Of a DNA stretch of 64,000 nucleotides, positions 1 to 12,300 are shown piece after piece; the first letter of the stretch is position 1; each line of letters opens with the position of its first letter. The notes beneath the pieces were generated by a model. That model saw only the letters and a list, made by a program, of their open reading frames with translations. It was not told the origin of the DNA and did no database searches. Origin of the DNA: Rhineura floridana. Its lineage: Eukaryota; Chordata; Lepidosauria; Squamata; Rhineuridae. The translations under genes were made by a program, and so were the position numbers. The stretch is from NCBI RefSeq assembly GCF_030035675.1, contig NC_084487.1, positions 33,274,474 through 33,338,473 on the forward strand, in the 5' to 3' direction.

Positions 1-1582
1 ATTCCAAATCCCTCTGAGGTGCTCTGCTTTCAGGGATTGTAGATGTTGTTCTGCCCAGACAAAGATGAGGGAGGCTAAGTCCTGCAGAGGACGAGACCTG
101 GTGCCCCCCTGTCTGTTCAAATGTGATTTTACACACGTGTTGTCTGTTCGAATGAGCACATGATGCAAAGGGAACAGAGACTGAAAATGACATAGAGCCA
201 AGTGGACAGCCTTTAGTTCCAGCCAGTTGATGCTTCGAGATTGCTCTGCGTTGGGCCAAACCCCCTGAACGTACTGGGAGTTGCAGTGGGCTCCCCAACC
301 TATGAGACTGGCGTCTGTGGTCACGACGGTTCTGCGGGGTTCTCTGAACGACGTGCCCTTGGAGAGATGTTGAACCTTGGTCCACCAACAGAAGGAGAGG
401 CGCAGAGCGGGGCTCAAACGAACTTTGCGATGGTTGGAGCTGGCAATGTCTTTTTGAAAAGGCAACAGAGTCCACTGAAGGGGCCGAGTGTGGGCTCGAG
501 CCCAGGGCACAATGTGGATTGTGGAGATAAACATCCCGAGCGCTCTGGCGAGAAGCATGACGTCTGCGGATGTTTGTTGCATCAGGGACCTTGCGATGCT
601 TGTGATGGCAGTGATGCGATCTGGAGCCAGGAAGACCATTGCCTGCAGGGTGTCCAACATTGCCCCAAGGTTTAGTAGGCGTTGGGTTGGTTGGAGATGG
701 CTTTTGTCGAAGTTGACAAGCCAGCCGTAGGTCTGCAAAACATTGAGGGTGATCATTAAATGATGATGAGCCAGCTCTTCAGACTTGGACCGTATCAGCA
801 GATCATCCAAATATGGGTAGATATGAACCCCTTGGGTCCGAAGGTAAGCCACTAGGATGAGTAGCACCTTGGTAAATACTCTTGGAGCAGAGGAGAGGCC
901 AAATGGCATCGCTCTATATTGAAAATGTTGGTGGCCAAAGGCAAACCGAAGAAACTTTCTGTGGGCTATGCAAATGGGCACATGGAGATACGCTTCCTTA
1001 AGGTCGATAGAAGCCAGGAAGTCTCCTTCATGCAGACTCTCGGTAATGGGATGGAGAGATTCCATTTTGAACCTGCGGTATGTTACAAAACGGTTGACAA
1101 ACTTGAGGTCCAATACCGCCCTCCAAGATAAATCTCGTTTTGGCACAGCAAATAGGAGGGAGTACACCCCTTCCGACCTCTCAGTTGTGGGAACTGGCTC
1201 TATTGCCGCTATGTCCAAGAGGTGATGTATAGCTGTCTGCATGATGTTGTGCCTGGGTGGTGCCCTTGGGCAAGGAGACGGATGGAATCTGTCTGATGGG
1301 GTTGCCCAGAACTCTATGGTATAGCCGTAAGTGAAAAGGTCCCTGATCCAGGAGACCGTAGTAAGGCACAGCCATCGATCTCCAAAATTAAGTAATCTGC
1401 CACCTATGGGGAGGGCGTTAATACTACTTGTGTAGGCGAGGGCCTCCCCTATATGAGGACGATGAGTTGCCCCTGCGCCCTTGGTACTGACCTCTGCCCT
1501 GGAAGTGTCGGTTCCAGGAGCCCCTGAATGCGTTGGAGTCATAGGGTCTGAAGTCGTGGCCTCGTCCTCCTGGCCGCGTTCC

Positions 1583-3124
1583 TCAAAAGGACTGGTTAGA
1601 ACGAAAGGAGGGAAATCGCCTGAAGGGCCTGTGGTCGATGTTCTTGACTGTGGCCAGAACCGGTTTTTGGGCGTCTTTTGGATCAACCAGAACTGCCTTT
1701 AGAGCTTCCTCGCCGAAGAGTAGAGATCCGGAGTAAGGAGCCTTGGACAGGTTCAGTCTGGCCGCTGAATCAGCTTGCCAGTGGTGAAGCCAGAGGGTGC
1801 GACGAGCGACTATTTGAGTCGTCATGGCTCGTGCCCCTAATTGAGTGGCATCCAAAGTGGCATCGGCCACAAAAGCTGCTGTCTTACATAATTTCGATAG
1901 TGCTCTTCTGAAGGCGACAGGATCAGGGTTAGCATCCTCTAGAAGGTCATCCATCCACATCATAGAGGCTCTGGAGAATATGGAGGCTGAAGCGGAGGCA
2001 CGCATGGCTAAGGCAGTGGCCTCGTGATTCTTGCGGAGGCCGAAGTCTATTCGTCGCTCAGTAGTATCTTTTAGGTGGGATTCCCCTTCCCTGGGCAAAA
2101 GAGATCTTGAAACGAGGCGAGCGATTGGTTCATCTATGCCAGGGACATCTAACTTGGTGGCAAAGTCTGGGGCTAGGGCGTACAATCTGTCAGCCAGGTT
2201 CTTGAAGCGTCGGGCTTTGAGTGGATGAGCCCATTCTTCGGAGGCTAATTTGGCAATTGGGTCCGGCACCGGGATGTAGTGTTCAGTAGGTGCAGGGGAT
2301 TTGAGGACCTTGGCCCCTTTGATAGCTGGGGCAGACGAAGTTGAAGGTGCAGTCTGGAGACCAAGGGTATGAAGTACCCTCCGTGCTAGCGGTTGATAAT
2401 CTGAGGTATCGAACAAGCGATACGAAGTATCCTCCTCATGATCTGAATAGTCGCTCCAGTCGTCTCCTTCAACATGGTCAGTGAAAGTTGACTCCTCCGC
2501 ATACGAGGCTTCATCCGTACATCTGCCTCTGGCTACATCAAAGGGATCTGGTGAAGAGGAAGGATGAGCTTCATGGAACGCACGTTGGTCCATGTTGAGT
2601 GGGGGTATGGCAGGAACTTGTGGTAGTGACTGCATTCGCATGAAAAAAGCCAGCATGGCTTGGAGTTGGGAGAGAAAATCAGGAGACAGCTGCAGACCAG
2701 ATGTGGGAGATGTATGTGCCTGGTGAACTATTGGAACAGATGTTTGAGGCGGTAAACCAGAGGTAGGTTCGTTAGGCGAACAGTGAGCGGGAAAGCCAAC
2801 AAACTCTTCCTCGTCAGAGGCAGTAGTAGGAGAATGGAAAATGTCACTTATGTGTGTCTGTGCTGTGGCGTTGGTTGGCACAGAGACATAACGAGGGCGC
2901 TTTGGTTTACTATGGCTGGAAAGATGTTTTGTCTTAGCCAGTGCTTTGGCATGTCTGGTCTTAGACGTGTTAGGATGTTGTGGCTTGGCTGATTGTGGCA
3001 TGTCTGGCTGATCTGGCACCATGTGTGTTGATGGTGACATGCCTGGCTGTTCTGCCATCTTATATAAACCTGGGTGCAGTACACTGCCACGGAGGGGGCA
3101 GGATGTAAAGACCCGAACTGGCAC
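1583..3124 (-). CDS. gag-like open frame of the DIRS-like element
   Basis: An uninterrupted 513-codon frame begins with ATG. The N-terminal third is rich in Pro, Ser, Thr, His and Lys, and acidic stretches lie around residues 200-260. The C-terminal half is helical in character. It lies directly before the RT/RNase H region, the position of the first (gag-like) ORF in DIRS elements. No zinc knuckle was seen. It belongs to the mobile element and not to a host gene. The assignment rests mainly on position next to a recognisable DIRS polymerase, since gag proteins of this group are poorly conserved. Confidence 0.6.
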   Translation of the reverse strand: MPVRVFTSCPLRGSVLHPGLYKMAEQPGMSPSTHMVPDQPDMPQSAKPQHPNTSKTRHAKALAKTKHLSSHSKPKRPRYVSVPTNATAQTHISDIFHSPTTASDEEEFVGFPAHCSPNEPTSGLPPQTSVPIVHQAHTSPTSGLQLSPDFLSQLQAMLAFFMRMQSLPQVPAIPPLNMDQRAFHEAHPSSSPDPFDVARGRCTDEASYAEESTFTDHVEGDDWSDYSDHEEDTSYRLFDTSDYQPLARRVLHTLGLQTAPSTSSAPAIKGAKVLKSPAPTEHYIPVPDPIAKLASEEWAHPLKARRFKNLADRLYALAPDFATKLDVPGIDEPIARLVSRSLLPREGESHLKDTTERRIDFGLRKNHEATALAMRASASASIFSRASMMWMDDLLEDANPDPVAFRRALSKLCKTAAFVADATLDATQLGARAMTTQIVARRTLWLHHWQADSAARLNLSKAPYSGSLLFGEEALKAVLVDPKDAQKPVLATVKNIDHRPFRRFPSFRSNQSF

Positions 3125-3335
3125 AGCGTACTACCACGGAGGGGGTAGGATACACTGGCAGATGGCGAAATGCACTGCCACAGAGGGGGCAGAATGCACT
3201 GAGGTATCAGCGTTAATATAATATAGGCTGTTTTAGAGTTGGCACACTCAGATTAGTGCTGTAGGCTGGGTTTTTGGCTTGTTCACGGCCCCAGAGGGGG
3301 CAGGATATACAATGTAAATCAGATTTAATACAAGT

Positions 3336-3512
3336 CAGCCACTGATATTAAAGCTCCAGCCTTGATAATGTAATCCAGCCACTAGGATTAAAGCTCCAGC
3401 CTTGATAATGTAATCCAGCCACTAGGATTAAAGCTCCAGCCTTGATAATACAATCCAGCCCACTAGGATTGGAGCTCCAGCCTTGATAATATAATTCAGC
3501 CACAAGGATTAC
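3336..3512. repeat. Minisatellite, about 40-bp unit, four-plus copies
   Basis: Four near-identical units share the core 'taaagctccagccttgataa' and begin 'cagccacta', followed by a partial fifth. The units differ by a few substitutions, so the array is slightly decayed. It lies in the leader of the DIRS-like element and may be part of it. Confidence 0.8.
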
Positions 3513-4034
3513 AGCCACAGTAAAAATGTGTGTAAATCAGCCTTGTGTAAGTTTGTCAGCAGCACAAACATACAGATAGATAGCCTGCAGGGGAGGTATC
3601 CGATGCTTAATAAATGGTAACAAAAAAGGCGGGAATTTTGAATTTCAAAAAATGGCGCCCGGAAAAACGGGCAGGAAAAAACGATCAAAAAGGGGCTGAG
3701 GGAGAAGGAGCAATGGCGGCCGTCGGAAGCGAACTGGGGGAAGGGCTGCCCAGCACGGACTCGCTGAAAGCCGCAGTAGCGGCTCTGGAAAAACTCTGGA
3801 AGAAGCAGGTAGAGGAAAAAACGGCAGCCGCCGCAGAGAGAGCCGCCGTCGCGGTCTGTAAAGCCCTTCGCAGTGGGATTTAAGCCACGTAGCGAGGGCG
3901 ATCTGAGGTAAAGGAGTAACGGCGGGAGCCGCAGCTGCAAGCTCCCGCTGAGATCGGATCAGCCGCAGCCGCGGCAACGATCAGGGGGGAGGAGGGAGGG
4001 GGATTCCCCTTCCCTCACAAGCGATCAAAAGCGA

Positions 4035-4258
4035 TCAAAAAGAGAACCGCAGCCGCGGTCACTGAGGGAGCCCCCTGGCTACGGATACGACAGAGCCGGG
4101 GGGGGGAGGGGGCTTGAAACTGCCAAAACAAAGAGAGCTGCAGCCGCGGTCTCAGAGGGAGCCCCCAGTCAAGGAAATAAAAGAAATTAAATAGCTCTGA
4201 GGAAAGGGGGAAGAGAGCCGCAGCCGCGGTCTCTGAGGGGATCCTCAGTAGGCTAGAC
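4035..4258. repeat. GC-rich subrepeats in the DIRS leader
   Basis: Three copies of an approximately 85-bp unit share the motif 'gccgcagccgcggtc' followed by 'tgaggg', with unit starts near 4040, 4130 and 4212. A related GC-rich block lies at 3825-3860. Such leader subrepeats fit the non-coding end of the DIRS-like element. The plus-strand open frame nearby (3614-3883) is a compositional shadow. Confidence 0.6.
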
Positions 4259-4440
4259 ACAAAAAACGGAAAAAAGGCTTTAAAGAGAAATAGACAAACA
4301 AATACGAGACTTAGCTAAATGCTACGTGAAATTCCAATCTTGTTCGTACGAAGGCAAGAATGAACTGGAGAGTGGGAGGGGCATGACGTCCCTAGTCTTG
4401 ACTTCAAAAACATTCTTGCCTTCGCACGATAGGTGGAACT

Positions 4441-4540
4441 ATTTCCCCACGGTGATGGCCCACCTCCTATGGAAAATGCTGGACTAGATGGGCTTTTTGT
4501 CTGATCCTGCAGGGCTCTCCTCATGTTCTTAGGTCCTATA
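4441..4540 (+). mobile_element. CR1-like LINE 3' tail
   Basis: The sequence 'gctggactagatgggct' followed by 'tgatcctgcagggctct' and 'catgttctta' is the common 3' tail of a squamate CR1/L3-like LINE. The same tail recurs at 7212-7708, 15450-15665, 33187-33370 and, reversed, 61690-61880. Confidence 0.6.
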
Positions 4541-4877
4541 CAAATGTTATGTCCATTCATGAACATCCCGTGGACCTGGAGGCAGAAGAGGTGAATGGGG
4601 GGGGGAGTGGGCACTAGAGATTGTATCCACTTGGTGATGCTGGTTATGGTCCACTTCCATTAATTTTCCGCTACCTTTGCTTTTACCAATCCTTTTTTTC
4701 CTTCCAAAAATAACATTTTGTTATCAGTATTTCTAACAATGTTTTCCTTTTAGAAAGGAAAGCGGCTTTCTCTCTGTCCCGTGCCACCCACCTAATCCCC
4801 TCCTTCCTCCTGCCCCCAAATTGTATTAATTTCCCTATCCCCCAGCCCTAGGAGAAAGCAAGAGATCGCCTGGACAA
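4541..4877. other. Intronic sequence, nothing recognised
   Basis: AT-rich and pyrimidine-rich intron sequence of ATP6V0A4. No coding match or repeat family was recognised. Confidence 0.5.
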
Positions 4878-5105
4878 TTTTATGTTAGCAAAGCAAGGAA
4901 GCATGCTGATGAGTTTAACATTAATAAAGCCAAGACCCATGCTGATCAATTTCACATTACCAAAGATGCTGATCAGTTTAATGTTAGCAAAGACTTATCC
5001 TAGTCAGTTTCATCCTAGCAAAGCAAAGGCACATGCTGGTTAGTTTCACCTTAGCACAGCAAAGACCAATGCTGGTTAATTTCAAGTCAGCTCAGCAATA
5101 CAGCA
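4878..5105. repeat. Degenerate minisatellite, about 36-bp unit
   Basis: About seven imperfect units are recognisable by the recurring pattern 'ttagcaaagcaaagac' then 'catgctgat' then 'cagttt'. Units vary in length from about 27 to 37 bp, so this is an old, decayed tandem array. It is intronic. Confidence 0.6.
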
Positions 5106-5395
5106 CACAGAATGTTGTTACATTCTGTGTGGGTTTTTTTAAATCCAGTGTCAGGAAAAGTGGCAGAAGTTTGCAGCATTCAAGATTGATCCACAAAGAC
5201 AGCAAATGCACAAACTATATGGAAATCTGGTGCTATGTTCAGTTTTAGCCATGCCTAGTGGGCATAGTCTCACTCTTGCACCATTCTTGCACCATGCATA
5301 GCCTCTCATGCATAGCCTCTAAGTTTGTCCAAACCAAGGCCAGCATCAGAATGCAACATCCCCATTATTTTTTGCTGGAAAGATCTCTGAACAGC

Positions 5396-5403
5396 ATTAT
5401 TAA

Positions 5404-5452
<49 letters not shown>
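5396..5452. repeat. (ATT)n microsatellite
   Basis: About nineteen nearly uninterrupted ATT triplets. They abut repeat family R1 (next entry) and probably grew from its A/T-rich end. Confidence 0.95.
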
Positions 5453-5840
5453 TAGTCCTTGCAAATGCAATCCAAAGCGATGTACAACAATAATAAAACA
5501 CTAAAACCAATTATAAGAAACCAATAATAATAATAAAATATCTAAAAACATCAGTACAGATAAAAGACAGATCTTACAAAAACTGCCATACTAAAAGAGG
5601 CCACCAATATCTGAAGCCTTTCAAATTAAGGGCGAAAAGCTTGGATAAAAAGGGTTTTGTCTGGTGCCTAAAATGAGATAATGATGGCGCCAAGCATGCC
5701 TCCCTGGGAAGAGTATTTTGCAAACAAGTGAGGCAAGAGTCTCTTGATCACAGATCTTTCCAACACAAACCATGTAGGTTTTGCTGAATTCCAACGTGAC
5801 AGGTACTCCACCAACATGTAGAAGGAAAATGGAAGAATTC
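5453..5840. repeat. Interspersed repeat family R1 (unnamed, LINE-like end)
   Basis: The signature order is an A/T-rich start, 'caatccaaagcgatgtac', a long A-rich stretch, 'ttggataaaaagggttttg', then 'catgcctccctgggaagag'. Similar copies occur at 12953-13420, 15190-15440, 30054-30563 and 43575-43880. The polarised A/T-rich end suggests a non-LTR retroelement inserted in reverse. I could not name the family. Confidence 0.5.
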
Positions 5841-5989
5841 ATTAGAATTGGCAGTTTTCAAGTGAAAACAAACTCAGAAAAAGTCATGAGAACAAGAAAG
5901 TGATAAAAAATGATGAATTCTGAGTCTGCAACCAATTAGGATTGCAAGAACCTGCCTTAGACTGACCATGGTCACCCTCACTCACTTTT

Positions 5990-6112
5990 TTCTACCCTGA
6001 TGGGCAGCAGCTCTCCAGATCCTAACTGGAGTAGCTGGGGACTGAGCATAGGACCTTTTGCATGCAAACCATGTGCTCTACCACTGAGCTGTGGCTGTTC
6101 ATCCAAAGCATG
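5990..6112 (-). mobile_element. tRNA-headed SINE fragment
   Basis: On the minus strand this reads as a tRNA-like head (reverse of 'gctctaccactgagct'), with an A-box-like 'agctcagtggtagagc' and a 'tgcatgc' step, as in the other tRNA-headed SINEs here. It ends about 55 bp from ATP6V0A4 exon 9, on the intron side of the donor. Confidence 0.6.
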
Positions 6113-6165
6113 CTAATGAAGATCCTCTGGAAATCAGCTAAGGCATTCCAGATGCAGCATCTTAC

Positions 6166-6378
6166 CATTCCTCGATTCAGAGCCCTTTTTATATTGATTG
6201 TGTCTACCACGGGGAACCAGATCTCAGCAATGACGCACTGCTGGGTGACATCAATGTTACAAGAATTCAGGATGTGGTAGATGGCTTTCATTTTCTTCAC
6301 CTTGATCCCCCAGCTCCACAGGTTTGCTGATGCTTCCTTCAGCAGCCCCTGCCGATGGGACTCAGTTTGGGTGATCAC
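6166..6378 (-). CDS. ATP6V0A4: ATP6V0A4 coding exon 9 (residues 273-343)
   Basis: 213 bp, phase 0 at both ends. The acceptor is 'tttacag' before GTGATCACC and the donor is ATG|gtaagatg. It encodes VITQTESHR through [18 protein letters not shown] and ends ALNRGM. It is the longest exon in the window and the last one visible. The following exon (starting near ELSGSS in human) was not found between 6165 and 1, so the intron is at least 6.1 kb and contains the DIRS-like element. Confidence 0.95.
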
Positions 6379-9300
6379 CTGTAAACAAAGCATGGATGAA
6401 AGCTTATGACATACCTAATTAAAATTTAGGTTCACCCTAATACCTCAGATACTAAGTTGTAACCCATGTCGTCTCCACCCATCGGACCAGATCACTCTTA
6501 TTTCTGCATCCAATTGCCACAGTCATTGCCTGAAGTTTGCTTCCTTCCTTTCATAAACATGCCTATCATCCTACCCTTACCACAGTTTGAGGAGCTTTTG
6601 AGTTTAGAAAAAAGGCAAGTAATTTCATAATATATTTACTTATGTCAAATATTTATATACCACTGAATCATTTGCATTTCTAAGCAGAATACATAAAAAC
6701 AAGCCATACATTAAATTTTTTTAAATTATCTTATCTTACTATCTAATAAAAATTTAAGCATCATGCTACAGTGGCACTGAAAACTACAGCATGATCACCT
6801 GCAGCATTCCATGGTGATGACCAAGCCAGGCACAATGGGAGAGCTAGCGTGGCAGGTGCATGGCTGACAGATGTGCATGAGTTCACGTGCCCAAGGAGCA
6901 GGAGACAAACGGAGAGAGGCAGGAGTAAACACAGGGTAGGAAGGCTTAGCGGAAGAGACAAATGAAGACTGGCAGAAGTAAAGAGAGGGTGGGATGGTTT
7001 AACAGAGGAAAAACAGAGACGGTGTGGCCATGAGGGTGGCAGCAGTAGAGGAACAGGTGAGGCAAGCAGGTGGGAGCACAAGCTGGTCCATGGGGGCCGA
7101 GGTGCACCAATACCTGGAGGCACTTGGGGTTTTGGCAAGGGGAGCAGGGTGCCTGGGGTGGGGGTGGGGTGAAGCCCATAGGGACAAAATGCCTGCTGGA
7201 ACAAGAAAGTCTTAGTCATATGTAAGAGTAAGAGGTGACATGATAGAAGTGTATGAAATTATACATGGTGTGGAGAAAGTGGATGGAGAAAAGCTTTGCT
7301 CTCTCTCATAACATTAGAACACACGGATATCCAAATGATGCTGAATGTCGGAAGGTTCAGGACAGGCAAAAGAAAGTGCTTCACACAGCGCATAGTTACA
7401 TTAAGGAATTTGCTCCCACAAGAGGCAGTGATGGCCACCAACCTGGATGACTTCAAAAGAGGATTAGACAAATTCATGGAGCGTAAGGTTCTCAATGGCT
7501 ACTAGCCACAATGGCTATGTTTTACCTCTACTGTCGGAGGCAGTATGCCTCTCCATGCTGGTTGCTGGGAATCACAAATGGGGAGTGTGCTGTTGCACTC
7601 AGGTCCTGCTTGCAGACTTCCCATAGGTATCTGGCTGACCACAGTGCTGGACTTGATGAGGCTTTGGCCTGATTCAGCAGGGCTCTTCTTATGTTCTTAT
7701 ATGTTTAGTAATAATTGCTATAATTTAACTAGGTAACTGCATGCCAACTCAGTCTGCTGCCCAGGCCCTAAATGTTGTTGATGGGCAAACTCAAAGTCTC
7801 TGCTGCCCTCCCTTCTTACTTTTTTTTTTAATCTTGAAACTGGAAAGCCATTCAAATAGAGGATATTTTCAAATAGAGGGCTGTCTTCTGTAAAGTAGGG
7901 CTGCATACACACCACACATTTAAAGCACATTTAAACACACATACACACAACCAAACAACCCTGGAAACTGTAGTTTGTTAAGGGTGCTGGGAATTGTAGC
8001 TCTGTGAGGGGTAAGCTATATTTCCCAGATAGGTATGTACGCAGCCTAGACACATGGGTTCCCCAGCCGGGCCTGACTGACCAGTGAGTCAGAAGAGCAA
8101 AGGCAATGGCTACCTACTGTGTTTAGATCCTCAATCCTTGTATTCACACCAGCAGCAATTTCTCGACGCTCTCCAGCGGACTCAGGGCAGGGGTACACTG
8201 TGGCACGGAATCTAGCAAGGAGACAAGGCAAAACAAACAAGCCAGTGGCAACCATTGTACAACAGCGTTTGCTATGTACTAAGAACTAGAATGCTCTCCT
8301 GCCCAAACCAGGGCAAAGGTTTCTGTATAAATTAGATATGCTGCATACTAGCCAACAGGTGCCACCATCAGGCCACTGTGCAGTCACAGCAATCCTTCCA
8401 TGGTATCTTTGGCTACTACTGCAAAAAACAAGAGTGAATGACTCACTTGGCCATGCTCAGACCATAGTGGCCCAATTCCAAAGAAATGCCTTTATCTGGC
8501 ACAGCTGAGTGGCACAAGAGCTGTTAAGGGAGGGCTAGCCATCACTGTTAGCAGGGATGGGTAGAGTTTGCTTCCTCTGCAACATTATTCCTCAAGTGCA
8601 TTGCTGTAGATCTAGATAACCTGTATGTGTGAATATAAGCTGCTGTGTACTTAGTGTCCCTGGTTCAGGAACTAAACCTACCCCTTCCTCTCAGTGAACC
8701 CAGAATCTGGGACAAAGGTCAGCATTTTCCCTCTCTCAACAATGTCCTCAGTTGCTGCCTGACTCCAGGACTCCATAGCACTACATAAGAACCACTAGGA
8801 ACTTAACCAGACCCTGTCTGGAGAGGTTGCCATTTCCCGGTGTAATGGAACCTGGGAACAGGCTTCATTATGTTTATTCTGCACAGAACAGCAGCAACTC
8901 GGCTTCCCATTCCAAACAAGAAAGGTAAACTGTTTTGGTGACACAGGGTGGTATGGTTTTCAATGGCAGATTTGTGTTCTTTGTAACATTGTTGTGCTCT
9001 AAGTAGCCTGCTCCTCAAAGCAGTATTAGGTCATTAAAACAGTGTGGCCAGTTGTTGTAATCACGAATAGACATGAACAAATCTGTCGATCTAGGTTTCT
9101 TTCAGTTTTTTGGTTTTCCAAAGTTAAATTCATCATATTTCTGCATCAATTTGCATTTTAAGTCCTGACAAACATTTATCAGCATTTTAGTTCTCCTGAT
9201 ATAACCACTTTTGTATGCAATTTGATCTAATATACACATTTCTGCAAGCAGCTTTCCCTAATATAATGCATTTTGGTATGCATTTATTTTCACTAATATG

Positions 9301-12300
9301 TGCATTTTGATGCACCCTTTCCCCTAATATATGCATGATTGTGCAGTTTTTTTGGTTGGCAAATGGCATAGCAAAATTTGGAAAAGTGTAAATTTTGAAG
9401 GATAACTACGTTTCAGTGCATGTATTGTTTCTAAATTGTGAATTAGGTAGGCTTGAGTTAAAATAAAAAAACTGAATCGAATTTCAGCTCCATTCCTAAA
9501 TGATAAGTACGCAGTAGCCCTAATAAGCCCACCTGAAGGACCATGTGCTTTGCTCCAATAATACATGGAGTGGCTAGATTGCCCATCATTTGCCAAGCTA
9601 CAATCTGATCACAAGACAGTCCTTGCATATATACATGAACAAGAGTACAAGGCAAAGTTAAGAATCCATACAGTACTTTGCTCCTTCATTTTAGGCAGAA
9701 AGTGCCATGAATTCATAATAAATGTTCATTCCAATTTCAACTCTGAAATGGGATCTCCAACAAAATATTCTAAAAAAAGATAACTCAAGCCTCCTAGCCC
9801 TCTTTCATTATTATTTCAGTTTCATATACTTCTGAGTTCTGAACTCATATTTATATCAGATTTTTAAATCATGCTGAAAAGATTATTCCTTTTTACTGCA
9901 GTCCACAGATTTTGCACATTTTCCACATTATCATATCAACATGGCTTTGATCTTCTAACAGTCCTTTTGCATACAGAATATCACTTTTACCCGAATGACA
10001 TCTAGGAAAACTCTAGGAGAATTTGCTAGGGAGCCTTCTCAGATGGATAAATCTGCAGCTGTATTCAGCATCTGAGCATCTTCAAGTGAAAGACAGCAGG
10101 ATGGGGAAAATGCCCATCATTTTTGTTCCACCTTCTCTTTTTGATAAGCCTACATGTGGGTTTACCACTCATGAAACTAGCAGAGCAACGCCACTAATTC
10201 AGAACTTGTAGTAAAAAAAACAAGAGGCACAAGATCATTGTAATACATGGACAACCCTGCTTTGGAGTTGTACTGCTGTCTCAGACCTCTAATTCCTGAA
10301 AAATATTTGCTGTTTGCAGTTGCACCATACCAAAAACAATGTGCCAGCATCTCCAATAGACTACAGAAGCACATGCCCAATGTGGGCATTCCTGAAGGTG
10401 ACTGGTACAGCTAGGAGACAGGATGTTGCATGGCAAGTACTTGGTTTCCTCATGCTTAGGGTCTGAGAGATCGACATATTTAGCCTTGACCGGCCATGAG
10501 GCTGCATGTTGATGACTGGCACAGCTAAGAGGCAAGATGTTGCATGGTGGTTTCCTTGCGCTCAGGGTCTGACAGACCGGGATATTTAGTTAGGATCATC
10601 TTTCCTGAAGAAAATGCTGGGGGAGGACGTGAGGCATTAAAGGGCAAAGCTGTGTGTGCTACACAGCCTGCCCTGCACCCTCTAAGTTAGCTTGCTGTCC
10701 TCAAAGTGTGGTGAAGGATCCTGTCCAATAGCGGCCAGTGAGGTGGGGCACTGCTTCTCTCCTGGCTTCCAAACTCAGCCAGTCACTCCTGCTCACCAAG
10801 GAGGGAGAAGGGGAGGGCAAGAGCTTGGCACAGTGTGGCACCCAGTGGCAGAAGCGTCAGATTGGTGCTACCACCATGCACCACGCCAAGCTCCTGCACT
10901 TTGCACTTCCTCCTCTCCGTCAGTGGCAGTGACCTGCTATGTTCAGAAGCCCGAAAAGCAGCAGCACCCCACCCACATTGCCTCACCAGCCACTACTGAT
11001 GCTGTCCCACATCACTAGTGTTCAAGTGAGATTCATCTGCCATTCCAGTTAGTTTCTGTATGTGGAACTGAAATGGGGGGGGGCGCCATTTTGTCCTTCA
11101 CCTCTGGCAGCAAGACATCTTGGGCCAGCCCTTTTTTCAGTGTTATGAAGGATTTCCCTGCCTCCAGGTCAGATTGGCTAGTGATTCAGGGAAAGAGAGA
11201 CGGAACGCCTTCTGCTGACTGTGTACATAGGGTCTGAATGCCACTCTGCATACGACTCTTATTTCTGCCTCGCACTTTGTTTATCACAATAGAAAAACAC
11301 CTCCATTAGAGCCAATGCTGTTTTCTCAACAGCAGTTCTTTTTACCCTTCACAAATCTTCTTGATTTTCTGTCGGAGTTGCTCTCCTTGATAGAAGATAA
11401 TGAACACGTTCTTTTTCATCTCTTCTTTCTGGAGAAAACAAATGCAGCCTAAGTAGAGTTTTAAAATACTCACAGGCAACAAAATACTGTGCTAGCAATT
11501 TAACAGTACTGCATACCAAATACAATGCTAGAAGTGACAAAAGTGAAAACCCATCTACACCTACAGTAATAGGGTCTTCCAGGGGTGTGTCCATTTCACT
11601 GAATTTCAGATAGATGTTTCCTCGGCAGGCTCTCCACAGCAAACGCTCAAAAGGCACCATCCTTTCCCTTTTGATCACACCGGCTATGAATCTATGTGTA
11701 ACACAAACAAAATGCATAAACTGCGAGTCTACACTCTCTCTGTGCTAGGTAATACACATCCATGAAAAACAGAATTTAAAATGTGTAAGAAGGTATATAT
11801 GGGCATGTATGTTTGGTCTTAGAGCTGATTTACACATGACTGCACATCATTTGATGTTGCATCGTTCAGTTATCCGAGCATTCATATTAGCTGCTGAAGA
11901 GCCACCGTTGAAATGTTCTGTTTAGCAGTAACAAAAACTTTCTGCTTGTTCCATTAGTATCAACTGCTTAACATCGAAAGTCATCACTTGATAGTTGCAG
12001 TTGTCACTTGATCTTCCAGCGAAGGCCATCAAGGGATAAGACCACCAATTGATGAGTCACTAAGCTTGGTAATACATAATTAAATTAGGCAGGGCTGGCC
12101 CTGGGTTTGAGAGAAGCCTGGGCAATGCCCTTGCAGTGGCTAGGGATTCGAAAGATCTGGCGATTTCAGTTCTCTCAGTTTCTCATTTTTCTAGTCTTAA
12201 ATTCAGTTCTTCATGTGTCAACAGCAATCTGCATTTTTAAAAAATCCTCATGAAAATTCTTCGGCATTTTAGTGTGAATTTCTCCTAATAAACATATTTT

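Larger units (their letters stand above)
1..4440 (-). mobile_element. DIRS-like tyrosine-recombinase retroelement, partial fossil
   Basis: A DIRS-type element lies on the minus strand and runs off the left edge of the window. Reading leftward it has a leader with short tandem repeats (about 4440-3125), a long gag-like frame (3124-1583), and a reverse transcriptase/RNase H region (about 1570 to 1). The RT shows a YLDD active-site motif near 802-813, and the RNase H region shows a TDASLIGWG motif near 286-340; this pairing is typical of DIRS polymerases. The recombinase and left terminus would lie outside the window. The element is broken in the RT region, with at least one interruption, and is truncated by the window edge. 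The right boundary is approximate, placed where a different LINE tail begins. It sits in an intron of ATP6V0A4. Its age is uncertain, but the long open gag-like frame argues against a very old copy. Confidence 0.75.

Noticed and set aside
3336-3512. CRISPR-like array
   Set aside because: Units are contiguous 40-bp repeats without unique spacers, in a vertebrate genome; it is a minisatellite.
3614-3883. Plus-strand Ala/Lys-rich open frame as a gene
   Set aside because: It lies in the GC-rich leader of the DIRS-like element and its composition follows the subrepeats.
6761-7219. 152-residue proline-rich minus-strand frame as a gene
   Set aside because: It results from purine-rich sequence; there is no splice context, homology or conserved domain.
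9187-9369. Repetitive short minus-strand protein
   Set aside because: The repeated residues come from 30-bp subrepeats of the AT-rich hAT-like element.
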